This document shows positions 55,115-64,000 of a stretch of DNA of 64,000 nt, piece by piece. Location: contig OX463849.1 of the NCBI GenBank assembly GCA_949825065.1, positions 27,826,043-27,890,042 of the forward strand, in the 5' to 3' direction. The notes beneath the pieces are model-generated. The model searched no databases, had not been told where the DNA came from, and was given only the letters and a program-made list of their open reading frames with translations. The translations under genes and the position numbers were made by a program. The DNA comes from Odontocerum albicorne (lineage: Eukaryota > Arthropoda > Insecta > Trichoptera > Odontoceridae). Every line of letters begins with the position of its first letter. The first letter of the stretch is position 1.

Positions 55115-55325
55115 TGTATTACACTTTTGTTTAATACAGTACAACCTGGCGCGTTTGTTGCCATGTGGCAATCTCTTTCAACTGTCTAGACAGTTTTAAG
55201 GAGGTCTTAAGAGAAAACCAGACTGGAATGCTTTTTTTAAAAATCTGGGTTCGAATGAGAATTGAACCCGCCCAGCAATACGACAGTATTTACGAGTATG
55301 TCTATCATAGAGTAGCCTTAAATCT
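55115..55325 (-). mobile_element. SINE S, copy 5
   Basis: The reverse complement shows the whole element: GGCTACTCTATGATAGACAT head, GGGCGGGTTCAATTCTCATT (B box), CCAGTCTGGTTTTCTCTTAA, GACAGTTGAAAGAGATTGCC, and AACAAACGCGCCAGGTTGTA. Confidence 0.7.
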
Positions 55326-55369
55326 TCGTTGAAAACGGATTGGAGTCTAAAATTTCGCAATTGTAAATT

Positions 55370-56410
55370 AAAATTTACATTTTTCTTATATGTCTTAAAT
55401 TTGATGAGAGATAAGCTATGGATAATATTTAATGAAAATGGTGTTGAATGTAAACGAATACGTGGTATTGCGTCATAAAACGTTGAAAGTAGAACACGTA
55501 TTAGAGTGAACGGTGCCCTGATTAAGTGGTTTTATATTTCAAAAGAGTTAAACAAGGATGCGTTGCGTCACTTTGGTTAATTAATATTAACATACATTCA
55601 TGTGTGAAGGAACAACAGAGATTGATGGGTGGCACACAAATGTCGAATGGGAATGTAAATGGATTTCTGAGTGCTGATGATGATGATACTGAGTGCGGAG
55701 AATAAAGATGATTGACAAAGTTTGATTACTAAATTATATAAAAGATCTTTATATGGGTGAACAATGAAAGATTTGAGCAAATTTAGGATATTTTCTATTT
55801 TAGAAGTATTTTCTCAGAAGATGGAATAGTTAAAAGAGATATCGAACGACATGTAGCAAAAGGGAATAAAATGAATGGGGTACTAAAACTTACATACTCG
55901 AACTGGACAGTATCAAAATCTGCTAAGATGATAGTCCACAACGGTATTTTTGTGTCAACTTTGATGTATGAGATTGAAAAATGGATGTGAAAAAATACTT
56001 AAAAAGCCGAATAAATGCTGCAGAAATGCGTGAATTGAGAAGAATACATGGGGTGACAATGTATTTAAGTATACGGAAATGAAGTGATAAGGGATGAATG
56101 GGAATTTATGACTGATGTATTAAATAAGGTAAAGAACAGCACATTAATATGGTTGGGGAACGTGAAACGAATTAAGAAAGAAATACTAACAAAACAAAAA
56201 TGAGTAAAAGACAATGTTGAGGAAGACCAAGGAAAGTGTGGTTGGATCAAATTAATGATATTTTAAAAGAATAAAACGCAAGAAGTAAAAGAAATCGTAA
56301 GACCTCTATGAGAAGTTGTATAGATGGGGAAGAGGCGAAATATGTGAAAATCTGGCGCTCTATCCTATCTACCTACCCCAGCAGGGAAATGTTCTGATGG
56401 CGTGTGCGTA
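55370..56410 (+). mobile_element. family F, longest upstream copy
   Basis: Starts before RT motif A: SRTRIRVNGALIKWFYISKE, LNKDALRHF, then a GGTQMSNGNVNGFLSADDDD-like stretch, then LEYFLFxKYFLRRWNS-like, SAKMIVHNGIFVSTLMYEIE, RINAAEMRELRRIHGVTMY, GDEWEFMTDVLNKVKNSTLI and RPRKVWLDQINDILKE, MRSCIDGEEAKYVKIW. It is many times interrupted but gives the widest span of the F protein in the window. Confidence 0.75.
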
Positions 56411-56599
56411 TGTATCATTATTTATGTTTTATACACGGAGAATGAAAATTCACAGGGACACAAAAATTAAATCTTCGTGCCTCTGAATAAATTACAAAAT
56501 CCTTACCTTATCATCATTGGCTCGAAATCTTCCAGACAGTCGGATACCTAGAAATGAAAAGAGAATACGTTAAAATGTCGTTAGCAGCTCATTAAATAA

Positions 56600-56965
56600 A
56601 CTTACATACAAACCATCATGACATTTCCCTGTCGGAGTAGGCCTGAGCGCCAAATATCATCAGCCTCTTCTACATCCAAACACCTTCTCATACAATTTCT
56701 ACGATTATCTGGCTCTCTACGTTTCGTTCTATCACAATATAATTCACTTGATCCTACTATACCATTTGGTATTTCTTTTACGCGTCTTCTACTCACATTT
56801 GTTATATATATATTTGTTTTGTTTAGTCTTTCTTCATTCATTCGTTCCGCTTGCCCAAACCATCTCAGAGTGCTTTTCTTTATCTTGTTCAACACATCAG
56901 TCTTAAGTTCAGATTCAGGCCTTATCACTTAATTCCTTATTCTGTCATACATTGTCACTTCGCGT
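56600..56965 (-). mobile_element. family F fragment with a 108-codon frame
   Basis: The minus-strand frame 56602-56928 reads ELKTDVLNKIKKSTLRWFGQ, AERMNEERLNKTNIYITNVS, then CMRRCLDVEEADDIWRSGL. It joins the FGH.ERMNEERL block to the terminal block, with the RGRPRKVWLDQI part present but shifted. Most intact C-terminal frame of F in the window. Confidence 0.78.
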
Positions 56966-56969
56966 ATTC

Positions 56970-57190
56970 TTATCTTTGCATGTCCATTGATTGGTAAATA
57001 AACTCAGTTGAAACAATCTTATTTGCCAATAAATTACTTTATTATTTAAATAATTACATAAATCCCAGCAACACGATAGAAATAATTCTTAATTTCAAGT
57101 CAGTAATGTTACGTACATATTTCACTCCCTACTCTCCTTTCCTCGTCCCCATCCCTTCCTTTTTCCTTTGCGTTTAACTCACGATATTAT
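56970..57190. other. LINE 3' tail and short unassigned stretch
   Basis: Contains the TTTCAAGTCAGTAATGTTAC tail at 57094, as at 52740 and 53170. Confidence 0.45.
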
Positions 57191-57194
57191 ACGA

Positions 57195-57370
57195 ACTCCG
57201 TGGCTTAGTTGGTAAGACACCTTTCTCCTGACCCAAAGGTTGCGAGTTCGATTCCCGCTGGATCACAATTTTTTTTTTAATAAAATTTTTCAGTCTGGCT
57301 TTCACTTAAGTCCACATAAACATATTTCTGGTTGATTGGAGGAAATTGTTACGTGGTAATAATCCCACAA
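57195..57370 (+). mobile_element. SINE S, copy 6
   Basis: CTCCGTGGCTTAGTTGGTAA (A box), TGCGAGTTCGATTCCCGC (B box), TTTTTCAGTCTGGCTTTCAC, TTGTTACGTGGTAATAATCC. The 3' end passes into family N. Confidence 0.75.
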
Positions 57371-57530
57371 AGTTTTAAAGATGATTCGCTCGGGCGTTGC
57401 CATAGCTGCCAGACGTGATTTGTTCAATAAAAGAGAGTTCGAGTCCCGAGTTAGGTCGCCTTTGAGAAGAGTTTCCTGTCAAAAAAGTGCACTGTAAAAT
57501 TGTCCATTTATTATTATAAAAAATTTAAGT
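57371..57530 (+). repeat. family N, copy 7 (partial)
   Basis: GAGTTCGAGTCCCGAGTTAG and a CATTTATTATTATAA end; the upstream N blocks are missing. Confidence 0.55.
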
Positions 57531-57534
57531 CGTT

Positions 57535-58480
57535 GTTAATTATTTTTTTCAGAAATTCGTACAAATTAATAGTAGAATAATTTTTGCGACCATGTTACTT
57601 CCTTTATTTCCTTTTGTCTTGTGGGTTGGAAGAGATTACCACCTAGGAAAAAACTTGTTAAATCTTTATGTAACGAAGTGTTAAACAAAGATAATTAAAA
57701 AAAATTAGAGTTCTTATGTACACTAAACGCTTTGTTTTTTTTTATTTAAACGATGTAAATTATAAACAGTAGTCCCCATTATCCATAGAACCTGTTTACG
57801 CGGTTGACCTCTCGCTATTTTTATTAAATACGATTTTATCCCGAATCATTATCATAAACGGTAAAGGCAGACCCACCAAAGTACCAAAAAATCGTATCAA
57901 GTCACCCACATGATCAGCCACGCTTCATTTATCACTATGATCAAATTGTTATCGATATCCCTGTGTATCGTATTCAAATAACCTCCGAAACGCAAGAGCA
58001 GTAACCCCGTAGAAAGATTGCATTAAGTGATAAGCTTAAAATTCTTACAAAATCGCTGCCGTTGCTAGAATACATAGAAAGAACGTTTCTTCGAAAAAAT
58101 AAAGAAATTCTTGCTAGTTGAACAAATGGTGCGTGAAAAAACTTAGTAATTTAGAAATCGTTCGTATTTATTCGCGGGGGGTCGTGGAACCCATTCCCTG
58201 CGGGTAACACGAGAATACTGTATAGTGTATATTATTAAAAAAAAAAAAAACATTATTGCACACTCCATAAAAATATTTATATGATTTGGAAAAGTACGTG
58301 CAAATTTTGGAATCGTCTCTTACAGCCATTAATATCAAAGTAGTTGGCGTTGATTTTAAAATCACATCGCTCTAATTATCATTTGATTTTTCATGAAAAT
58401 CAGACGACCATTGAGCAAAATGGCAAAAAGTAACACGACATGGGGGAAAAATAAATATGACTATACTTAAGTTATTTTAA
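57535..58480. other. unassigned stretch
   Basis: Almost 1 kb without recognised repeats or frames. Confidence 0.3.
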
Positions 58481-58750
58481 AAATGGATTTTCGTAAAAGT
58501 ATCAAAATCTGCCAAGATACATGTTAATCCATAACAGTATTTATGTATCAACTTTGATGTAAAGGTGTAAAACGTAGACGTGAAACAAGATTGAAAAAAA
58601 CTTATATAAATGCTGTAGAAGTGCGTGTATTTAGAAAAAATATACGGGAGGGGTGGGGGGGAATGTATGATAAAATTCGGAATGAAGTGATCTGGGATGA
58701 ATTTAAACTTATTGCTGATGTGTCGAGTAAGATTAATAAAAACATTTTTG
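58480..58750 (+). mobile_element. family F middle fragment
   Basis: VSKSAKIHVNPxQYLCIN-like, NAVEVRVFRKNIREGWGGMY, DKIRNEVIWDEFKLIADVSS, KINKNI. It stops before the FGH block and joins repeat L directly. Confidence 0.65.
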
Positions 58751-58753
58751 TAT

Positions 58754-59060
58754 CGAACATATGCGTCACCTAAAATATGATTGATGTACATTTTCTTGTT
58801 TATTTGATATTTTAAAGATGTTTTGTTTGATCTACGAGTACTTACTGTGTACCGACTGTAATGAAATGTTCCTTATGCGTGGTCTTCGCGAGAGCTACAT
58901 AAGGAGCGCGAAACGTCAAAAATACTGTGTCTACTGTGTTTTACTTACGACTAACTTCTACCTGCTAAAGAGGAATCTCTTCATCCTGCTACTTTTCACC
59001 GGAAAAGCATAAAGTGTGCCGAAATCTCCGAGCATCGAGCGACAGCCATCCATCTATTCT
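58754..59060 (+). repeat. unclassified repeat L, copy 1
   Basis: Reverse complement of 60475-60875: GCGTCACCTAAAATATGATT, AATGAAATGTTCCTTATGCG, GTCTTCGCGAGAGCTACATA, AACTTCTACCTGCTAAAGAG and TTTTCACCGGAAAAGCATAA. About 95 bp present in copy 2 is missing from its centre. Confidence 0.75.
58833..58840 (+). other. TACGAGTA, six-base insertion relative to L copy 2
   Basis: Copy 1 reads GATCTACGAGTACTTACTGT; copy 2 (minus strand near 60795) reads GATGTACTTGCTGT. Removing TACGAG aligns them without a gap. Confidence 0.85.
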
Positions 59061-59127
59061 ACAGTCTTCGTACCGGTGCTGTACAACTCTGAAATGGTAT
59101 GAGGGCGTGGAACGAATAAATTAAAAA

Positions 59128-59335
59128 ATGCTTTTTCTTCTTTCCAGTGTCATGTCAGGTCCCCCCAACGTTGAATATCACCTGAGAGTAGGCAACTTTG
59201 TCCCCGGCAGCCCGAAAAAGATCTCCAACGCCCCTTGTGCCAGTCCAATCACGTATATTGCGGAGCCAGGAGATTTGCCTCCTGCCGACACCTCTTCGGC
59301 CTTCTATTTTGCCTTGGATGATCAGATGTAAAAAG
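59128..59335 (-). mobile_element. family I 3' end, copy 2
   Basis: The minus-strand frame LIIQGKIEGRRGVGRRQISW, LRNIRDWTGTRGVGDLF, YSQVIFNVGGT matches the last 60 residues of I1, followed by TGACATGACACTGGAAAGAA. 5'-truncated to about 200 bp. Confidence 0.88.
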
Positions 59336-59416
59336 GCTAACAAAATAAATATACAGTGTAAATATAAATGTAAGGTGGGATAGAGGAAGACCAAGAGATT
59401 GTGACATTACAATATA

Positions 59417-59465
59417 GTAAGTCCGCCAGCTTGTGCTGTATACAATGAGAATATAATACAACACT
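59417..59465 (+). mobile_element. SINE S tail fragment
   Basis: AGTCCGCCAGCTTGTGCTGT, ATACAATGAGAATATAATAC. Confidence 0.6.
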
Positions 59466-59589
59466 CGTACAATGTATAACTAACTAAAACGGCTGTGAAA
59501 TATATGTTTACGACACATATTCAACATCAGAAAATATAACAACATTTATCGTAAAAAATTAAATTAATTTAATGAAAATAATTAAAGGA

Positions 59590-59650
59590 CATTTTATATA
59601 GCGTCATTAGGAGGCACTCCTCAAGGGCGCTCCTAGTTGGGAATCTTCAT
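59590..59650 (-). repeat. family N 3' end
   Basis: The reverse complement reads ACTAGGAGCGCCCTTGAGGA and GACGCTATATAAAATGTCC. Confidence 0.55.
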
Positions 59651-59659
59651 ATATTTAGA

Positions 59660-60470
59660 AAAAACATGTTTGTTAACCTTTCCTTCCCTGTGTTGGGTAT
59701 CTTCTACATGTTGCTTTTAATAACCATCAATATCTCTATAAATATAATAAATACAAGGTTAAGATTTTAGGTATTCCTCCATAATATATTTACGCATTGA
59801 TTTAAAAAATAATTTTAATAATAATCAGAATTTATCGACTACATCGAGGTGTTTTGTAAAGAACGAAAACAAATTCGCATTTAAACGCTGCGAGTGCCTC
59901 GTCTTGACGATAGGTGAATAGTATGCGGGAAGCGCGACACTATATTCGCATCTCACTCTTGCATACTAGACTGAATTGCGAGGAGCTGAATTGTCTCAAC
60001 GTCGCAAGCAAAGGCGTAAGCGCCGGGGTATGCGACTGACGTTCCGCGCCACTAGTAGCCTCTAGGCTTGCAAATAGGTTAGACGTACGCCCGTTCCGTG
60101 AGCGTTTTTTAATGTTTTCAGATGGTTTTTTAATGTTTTCAGCCAATAAATCTCAATTATTATAATTTTTAACTTCAATTATAATTAATGAAGGGGATTA
60201 TCTATGAATGTTCTTACTTTTCCGATTTAAAATCGCAAATTTATTATTGCGTACTCACTACCCAACACCGGAGCACGCGTATTATTTTTATCACCGTAAG
60301 GGAAGGGTTAAAAGAAAACTACAAAAAAATTACACGGGGAAGACGGATTATAAATAACACTTTGAAGATCATTCGATATGTGATAGTAACATTGTACAGC
60401 ACAGTAATGCAGCAGATCCGGCTCGAAGGATCACTTTGTACAGCACCAATACAAAGACTGTAAAATAGGT
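59660..60470. other. unassigned stretch with a GC-rich islet
   Basis: 59870-60090 is GC-richer (GTAAGCGCCGGGGTATGCGA). A 20-bp direct repeat TTTTTTAATGTTTTCAG lies at about 60105 and 60127. No element recognised. Confidence 0.3.
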
Positions 60471-60474
60471 GGGT

Positions 60475-60875
60475 GGCTGCAGCTCAAAACTCGGAGATTT
60501 CGGTTCACTTTATGCTTTTCCGGTGAAAGGTGGCAGGGTCAAGATATTCCTCTTTAGCAGATAGAAGTTGGTCGTAAATAAAACACATACTTCAGAAACC
60601 GAGAAAATATTTTTGGTTTTTTGCTCATCGTAAGCTTCTACTATACTTTCGCCCGTGTGTGCCGTCATTGCTTGCGATATTGTACGTATTTCGCACGTTT
60701 TCGCTTGCATGGGCCGGCCTGCTTTTGATAGTAGCTCTCGCGAAGGCCACACATAAGGAACATTTCATTATAATCGATGTGTACAGCAAGTACATCAAAC
60801 AAAGTATATTTGAATATCAAACAAACAAGAAAATATACATAAATCATATTTTAGGTGACGCATACGTCTGATACA
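60475..60875 (-). repeat. unclassified repeat L, copy 2
   Basis: Longer than copy 1 by a GC-rich centre (near GCAAGCAATGACGGC on the minus strand). Oriented against copy 1, the two form an inverted pair 1.4 kb apart. Confidence 0.75.
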
Positions 60876-60929
60876 AACACATTCAGCTTAAGTGTAATGA
60901 AGTTATGTGAGTGTTCACATAACATCATA

Positions 60930-61070
60930 AATTTTGGAAAGCTTTCCAAAAACGGTTGCCTGGAAGTGCTTCCTAAAGCTACACTCGCCACCCATATTCC
61001 ATTTGTGATTTTACATATTTCATTTATAATTTTATTTTGATAACATTTTAACTCCTATCAGCTTTTCTCT
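60930..61070 (-). repeat. family N fragment
   Basis: TTCCAAAAACGGTTGCCTGG, AAGTGCTTCCTAAAGCTACA and CGCCACCCATATTCC resemble 2520-2580, a minus-strand N block. Confidence 0.5.
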
Positions 61071-61079
61071 TTTTTCGCT

Positions 61080-61445
61080 CGAACGACACAGGCAGTTTTT
61101 CCTCCTAGTGTTCGAGGGTACAAGGATACCTTTGACTTCGGTCATGTCTGTTATTTTATAAAACAAATCCAAAGGGATGAATCGACTTGTCAGCGACCCT
61201 AGTGGGTATCGTCAGGTTTCAGCGTCCCCCCGATGCCCAGCCCCGCCTTACAGCCCGCCGGCTTCAAGGAACATCTACTTACTGTCAGCCGCACAGGATG
61301 ACAGAGAAGAAGGCAGAGTTCGGCAAATAAGAAGAAGATGTACACAGTGTTTAATGGATATTTTATGTTAGTTATATACGATATACCACAGGATATATAT
61401 GTGCGATTTCGGATTGATTTATATATGTATAATATATACAACGTT
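61080..61445. other. unassigned stretch
   Basis: 61170-61330 is GC-rich with a 64-codon frame of no recognised family. Confidence 0.3.
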
Positions 61446-61449
61446 TTTT

Positions 61450-61770
61450 TTTTTATTTATTTATTTTCTCAAAACAGGTTTAGCCCAATTACATTCAAAA
61501 TATAAGAAATGTTAACATTAAAAATATTATATAAAATAAGAAAATTATGTAACATAAAAAAATTATACAAAATTTAAAAATATGCATATGCATACATACC
61601 ATATATACACACAAACATACACATATATTCAAAGTCACTTAAATACGTTGATGAGTGCTTTCTAACGCGCTCAATCTTAGAAGAAAATTAACTTTTGCTT
61701 TTGGTAATGTGATATGAAATATGTTATGTCAATATCCGAAGCAGTCCCGTTCAAAAGAGTTAAGGCCCTT
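61450..61770. repeat. repeat h, unbroken copy
   Basis: Includes GTAATGTGATATGAAATATG followed by TTATGTCAATATCCGAAGCA. This is the empty site matching the H1 insertion at 31.36-32.30 kb. Confidence 0.85.
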
Positions 61771-61861
61771 CTAACAGGCATAGAAGACCCGTTGATATCA
61801 ATAAACCTATATTCATTTATTTATTTATATCTCTAACACTAATAAGTGGGCCATTCTACGC

Positions 61862-61999
61862 CAAAGGACCAGCAATGCTTTTCGAAAGGACCAGCAACAC
61901 TGCTCAAAAGGACCAGCAACGTTTCTCGAAAGGACCAGCAATGCTTCTCGAAAGAACCAGCAATGCTTCTTGAAAGGACCAGCAATGCTTCTCGAAAGA
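61862..61999. repeat. 22-bp minisatellite, 6 units
   Basis: Unit AAAGGACCAGCAATGCTTCT followed by CG; a few substitutions per unit. Confidence 0.93.
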
Positions 62000-62504
62000 T
62001 CAACAGTAAAACCTCGCCAATGAATAAATAAAAAGTTTTATAAAGCGAAATTCAAAGTTTCTCTCTTCAATTTTCCACTTCTCTGAGACCATTTACCCTT
62101 TTTAGTATTTCACTTCTCTCCAGTCTTTCTCTTCTCTGGAACCATTTACGAAAAGCGAATTGTAAAAACAACTCGAGTTTAGTGCGAGCTGACATTTAAT
62201 ACAAGTCGGAGTCGTGTCTAATGGAAAGGTCTGATGTGCAGGGCTGGTAAAGGTCGGAACTGGAAGAAATGCCAACACTGGCGCTGTGCCCTCCTAGGCT
62301 GGTGCCCTGGGGAGACTGGAACCAAGGAGGAAGGGCACATGAACTTTTTAACTGTCTTGTGCCAAGAGTTCGTTGTATCTATACATACATATGTTTTTTA
62401 GCCTTAACCCTTGTTTTTCAGGTGTGTGTGGTTAATACCAATATTGGAATGCAAAAGAATCTTTCAACGCCTGATCACATAGACTTTTCTACAGACTATT
62501 ATAT
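62000..62504. other. unassigned stretch
   Basis: 62160-62345 is GC-richer and contains an 84-codon frame start (62269) with no known motif. Confidence 0.3.
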
Positions 62505-63160
62505 CATCTCCCTGTCAGGGTAGAAAAAGAGTGTCAGAATTTTTATCTCGACATACATATTTCTCCGATATACCTTGTCATACAATTCCTACGATTTCTC
62601 TGACTGACTACATTTCCTTATTTCAAGATATAATTCCCTTGACACAAGCATATCATACTTTCCTTGATCTTCCTCTACCACGTATTTCACTCACATTTGC
62701 ATTATATATTTATTTGGTAAGTCTACTTTCATTTATTCTTTCTGCATGTCCAAACCATCTCAGAATGCTCTTCTTCCTCTTACTCGACACATAAGCTTCA
62801 AGTTCTCAATCATCCATTATCACTTAATTTCGTAATCTGTCAAATATTGTTACCTTAAGTATTATTGTCAGTGCACGCATATCCACAGCATTTATTCGGT
62901 TCTTCTCAGTCATTTTCCACGTCTACGTTTCACACCCATGCCTTGAATTTTGTATTAAAGGTACTGTTCTGATACTGTCTGATTTGAAAATATATGTTTT
63001 ACCCCATTGACTTTGCTTCCTATTCTACAAGCAATTCGATATTTCTCTTAATTCTTCAGTTATCTGAGAAAATACTACCCTAATAGCAGAATCCCTCAAC
63101 TTTCTCCAATATTTCATTGTTCACCCGTACATCGCATTCACTTTAGGTTATCTGTAAATA
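62505..63160 (-). mobile_element. family F, long minus-strand copy
   Basis: Running on the minus strand from the VNNEILEKVEGFCY-like block (63110), through FSDNxRIKRNIELLVE-like, LIQNSRHGCETxTWKMTEKN-like, NAVDMRALTIILKVTIFDRL-like, LRWFGHAERINESRLTKx and RGRGRSRKVxYACV-like to CMTRYIGEICMS-like. Many frame breaks. Confidence 0.7.
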
Positions 63161-63164
63161 CATT

Positions 63165-64000
63165 TTAAAAAATCCTAACTTTATTGCATTGCGCCTGCAT
63201 TAAAATCACAATTTTTTTTTAATTTCAGGATTACAGCCCCCTTCATGAGAGTTTGCTCTCCAAACGGCACTACATAAATTGTGCTTATATGAGTACTTAT
63301 ATTGGACACAATATATGTCATAAAATAGCAGACCATCTTTGGGCTGAATCTGAAACTTTTCTCGCAAACAGAGGCGGAACCATGGATATGTGCGATGGGC
63401 TGCAGTCCGGTGAGTAGTCCAGATCAGAATGCGGAACTGGAACTTTATCGAATGTGCAAAAAATAAAAACAGATTAATGGAAAACACATTCCTTATCCTT
63501 CAGCACAGGGAAAAATACAGCAATCGTTAAAAGTCAATAATCAATTTAAGAGTAATTCAAAAAAGGTTTTTATAAGTACTGAAGAAACGATCTCAAGGCT
63601 CAGATATTTGAAAGCGCCATTTCATTTCAGACATTTCAGACACCTCTTATAGGTAAACAAACTAACTCCAAACATTTCCGAGACTGCAGCGTACTCATTT
63701 TCGATCCTGTGGAATCTAGACAAGGGACAATTTACAAAACAATTCGTTCTAAAATTCTCACACAAAAATGTGTATTGCAGCCTAGTCATTCTTGTTAAAA
63801 CTCGAATGTTACTCAATGCCATAAGTTGTGGACAATCATTCGCTCCATTCGTGACTTCAAAAAGTATGATAACATATAATAAAATCCTCTATTATTCGCC
63901 GATCAGAGAGGTTAAGCAGATGGCACAATTGTTCTACTGTTCCGAGTGCTAAAACACCTTGTTCCGCCCCTGTTCGCATGTCCTGTACTCAAATTACGTC
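63165..64000. other. unassigned right edge
   Basis: A short N-like 3' block (63220-63290: GTTTGCTCTCCAAACGGCAC) is present. Otherwise no repeat, gene or structured region is recognised up to the window end. Confidence 0.35.

Overview
The window is repeat-rich, AT-rich eukaryotic DNA, most likely from an insect. The indicators are many 5'-truncated RTE-like and CR1/Jockey-like non-LTR retrotransposons, tRNA-derived SINEs, Tc1/mariner and PIF/Harbinger DNA elements, a Ty3/gypsy tail, and a 200-N scaffold gap. Species and order cannot be fixed from the sequence. I find no convincing host gene, no tRNA or rRNA gene and no CRISPR array. Nearly every open frame is a decayed transposon remnant or chance. 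Layout: 1-860 is the 3' end of a GC-rich Ty3/gypsy element (integrase C-terminus, polypurine tract, LTR). 860-7000 holds scattered RT scraps, SINEs and an unclassified repeat (family N). 7499-13328 and 14581-21622 are two direct copies of one ~5.8-7.0 kb segment, separated by ~1.25 kb that includes the N gap. The two copies differ mainly in a 121-bp satellite (3 units against 13) and a long TA microsatellite. 21.6-35 kb carries a mariner remnant with an internal hairpin, many degenerate minisatellites, a precisely bounded RTE insertion (H1) nested in another repeat, and an ~86-bp-arm inverted repeat. 35.9-38 kb is the longest RTE copy (I1), with 14-bp target-site duplications, an inverted 5' end and an interrupted reading frame around it. 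39-47 kb holds family-F fragments, an AAT-rich tract, a TA-flanked terminal-inverted-repeat element, the best-preserved CR1/Jockey ORF and a mariner transposase scrap. 47.66-48.32 kb is a non-autonomous PIF/Harbinger element with TGA duplications. 48-64 kb holds family K, a 76-bp minisatellite grown from a SINE tail, a second bounded RTE copy (H2), and more F and SINE copies. One RT lineage (family F) accounts for about eighteen separate loci. The most unusual signal is the octamer TACTCGTA and its reverse complement TACGAGTA. I count 24 separate sites plus tandem copies, against roughly two to three expected. At five sites, comparison with relatives lacking it shows the difference is exactly six extra bases at a TA dinucleotide: TA became TA-CTCG-TA or TA-CGAG-TA. 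That resembles an excision footprint of an unseen TA-targeting DNA transposon, or some other recurrent 6-bp insertion process.
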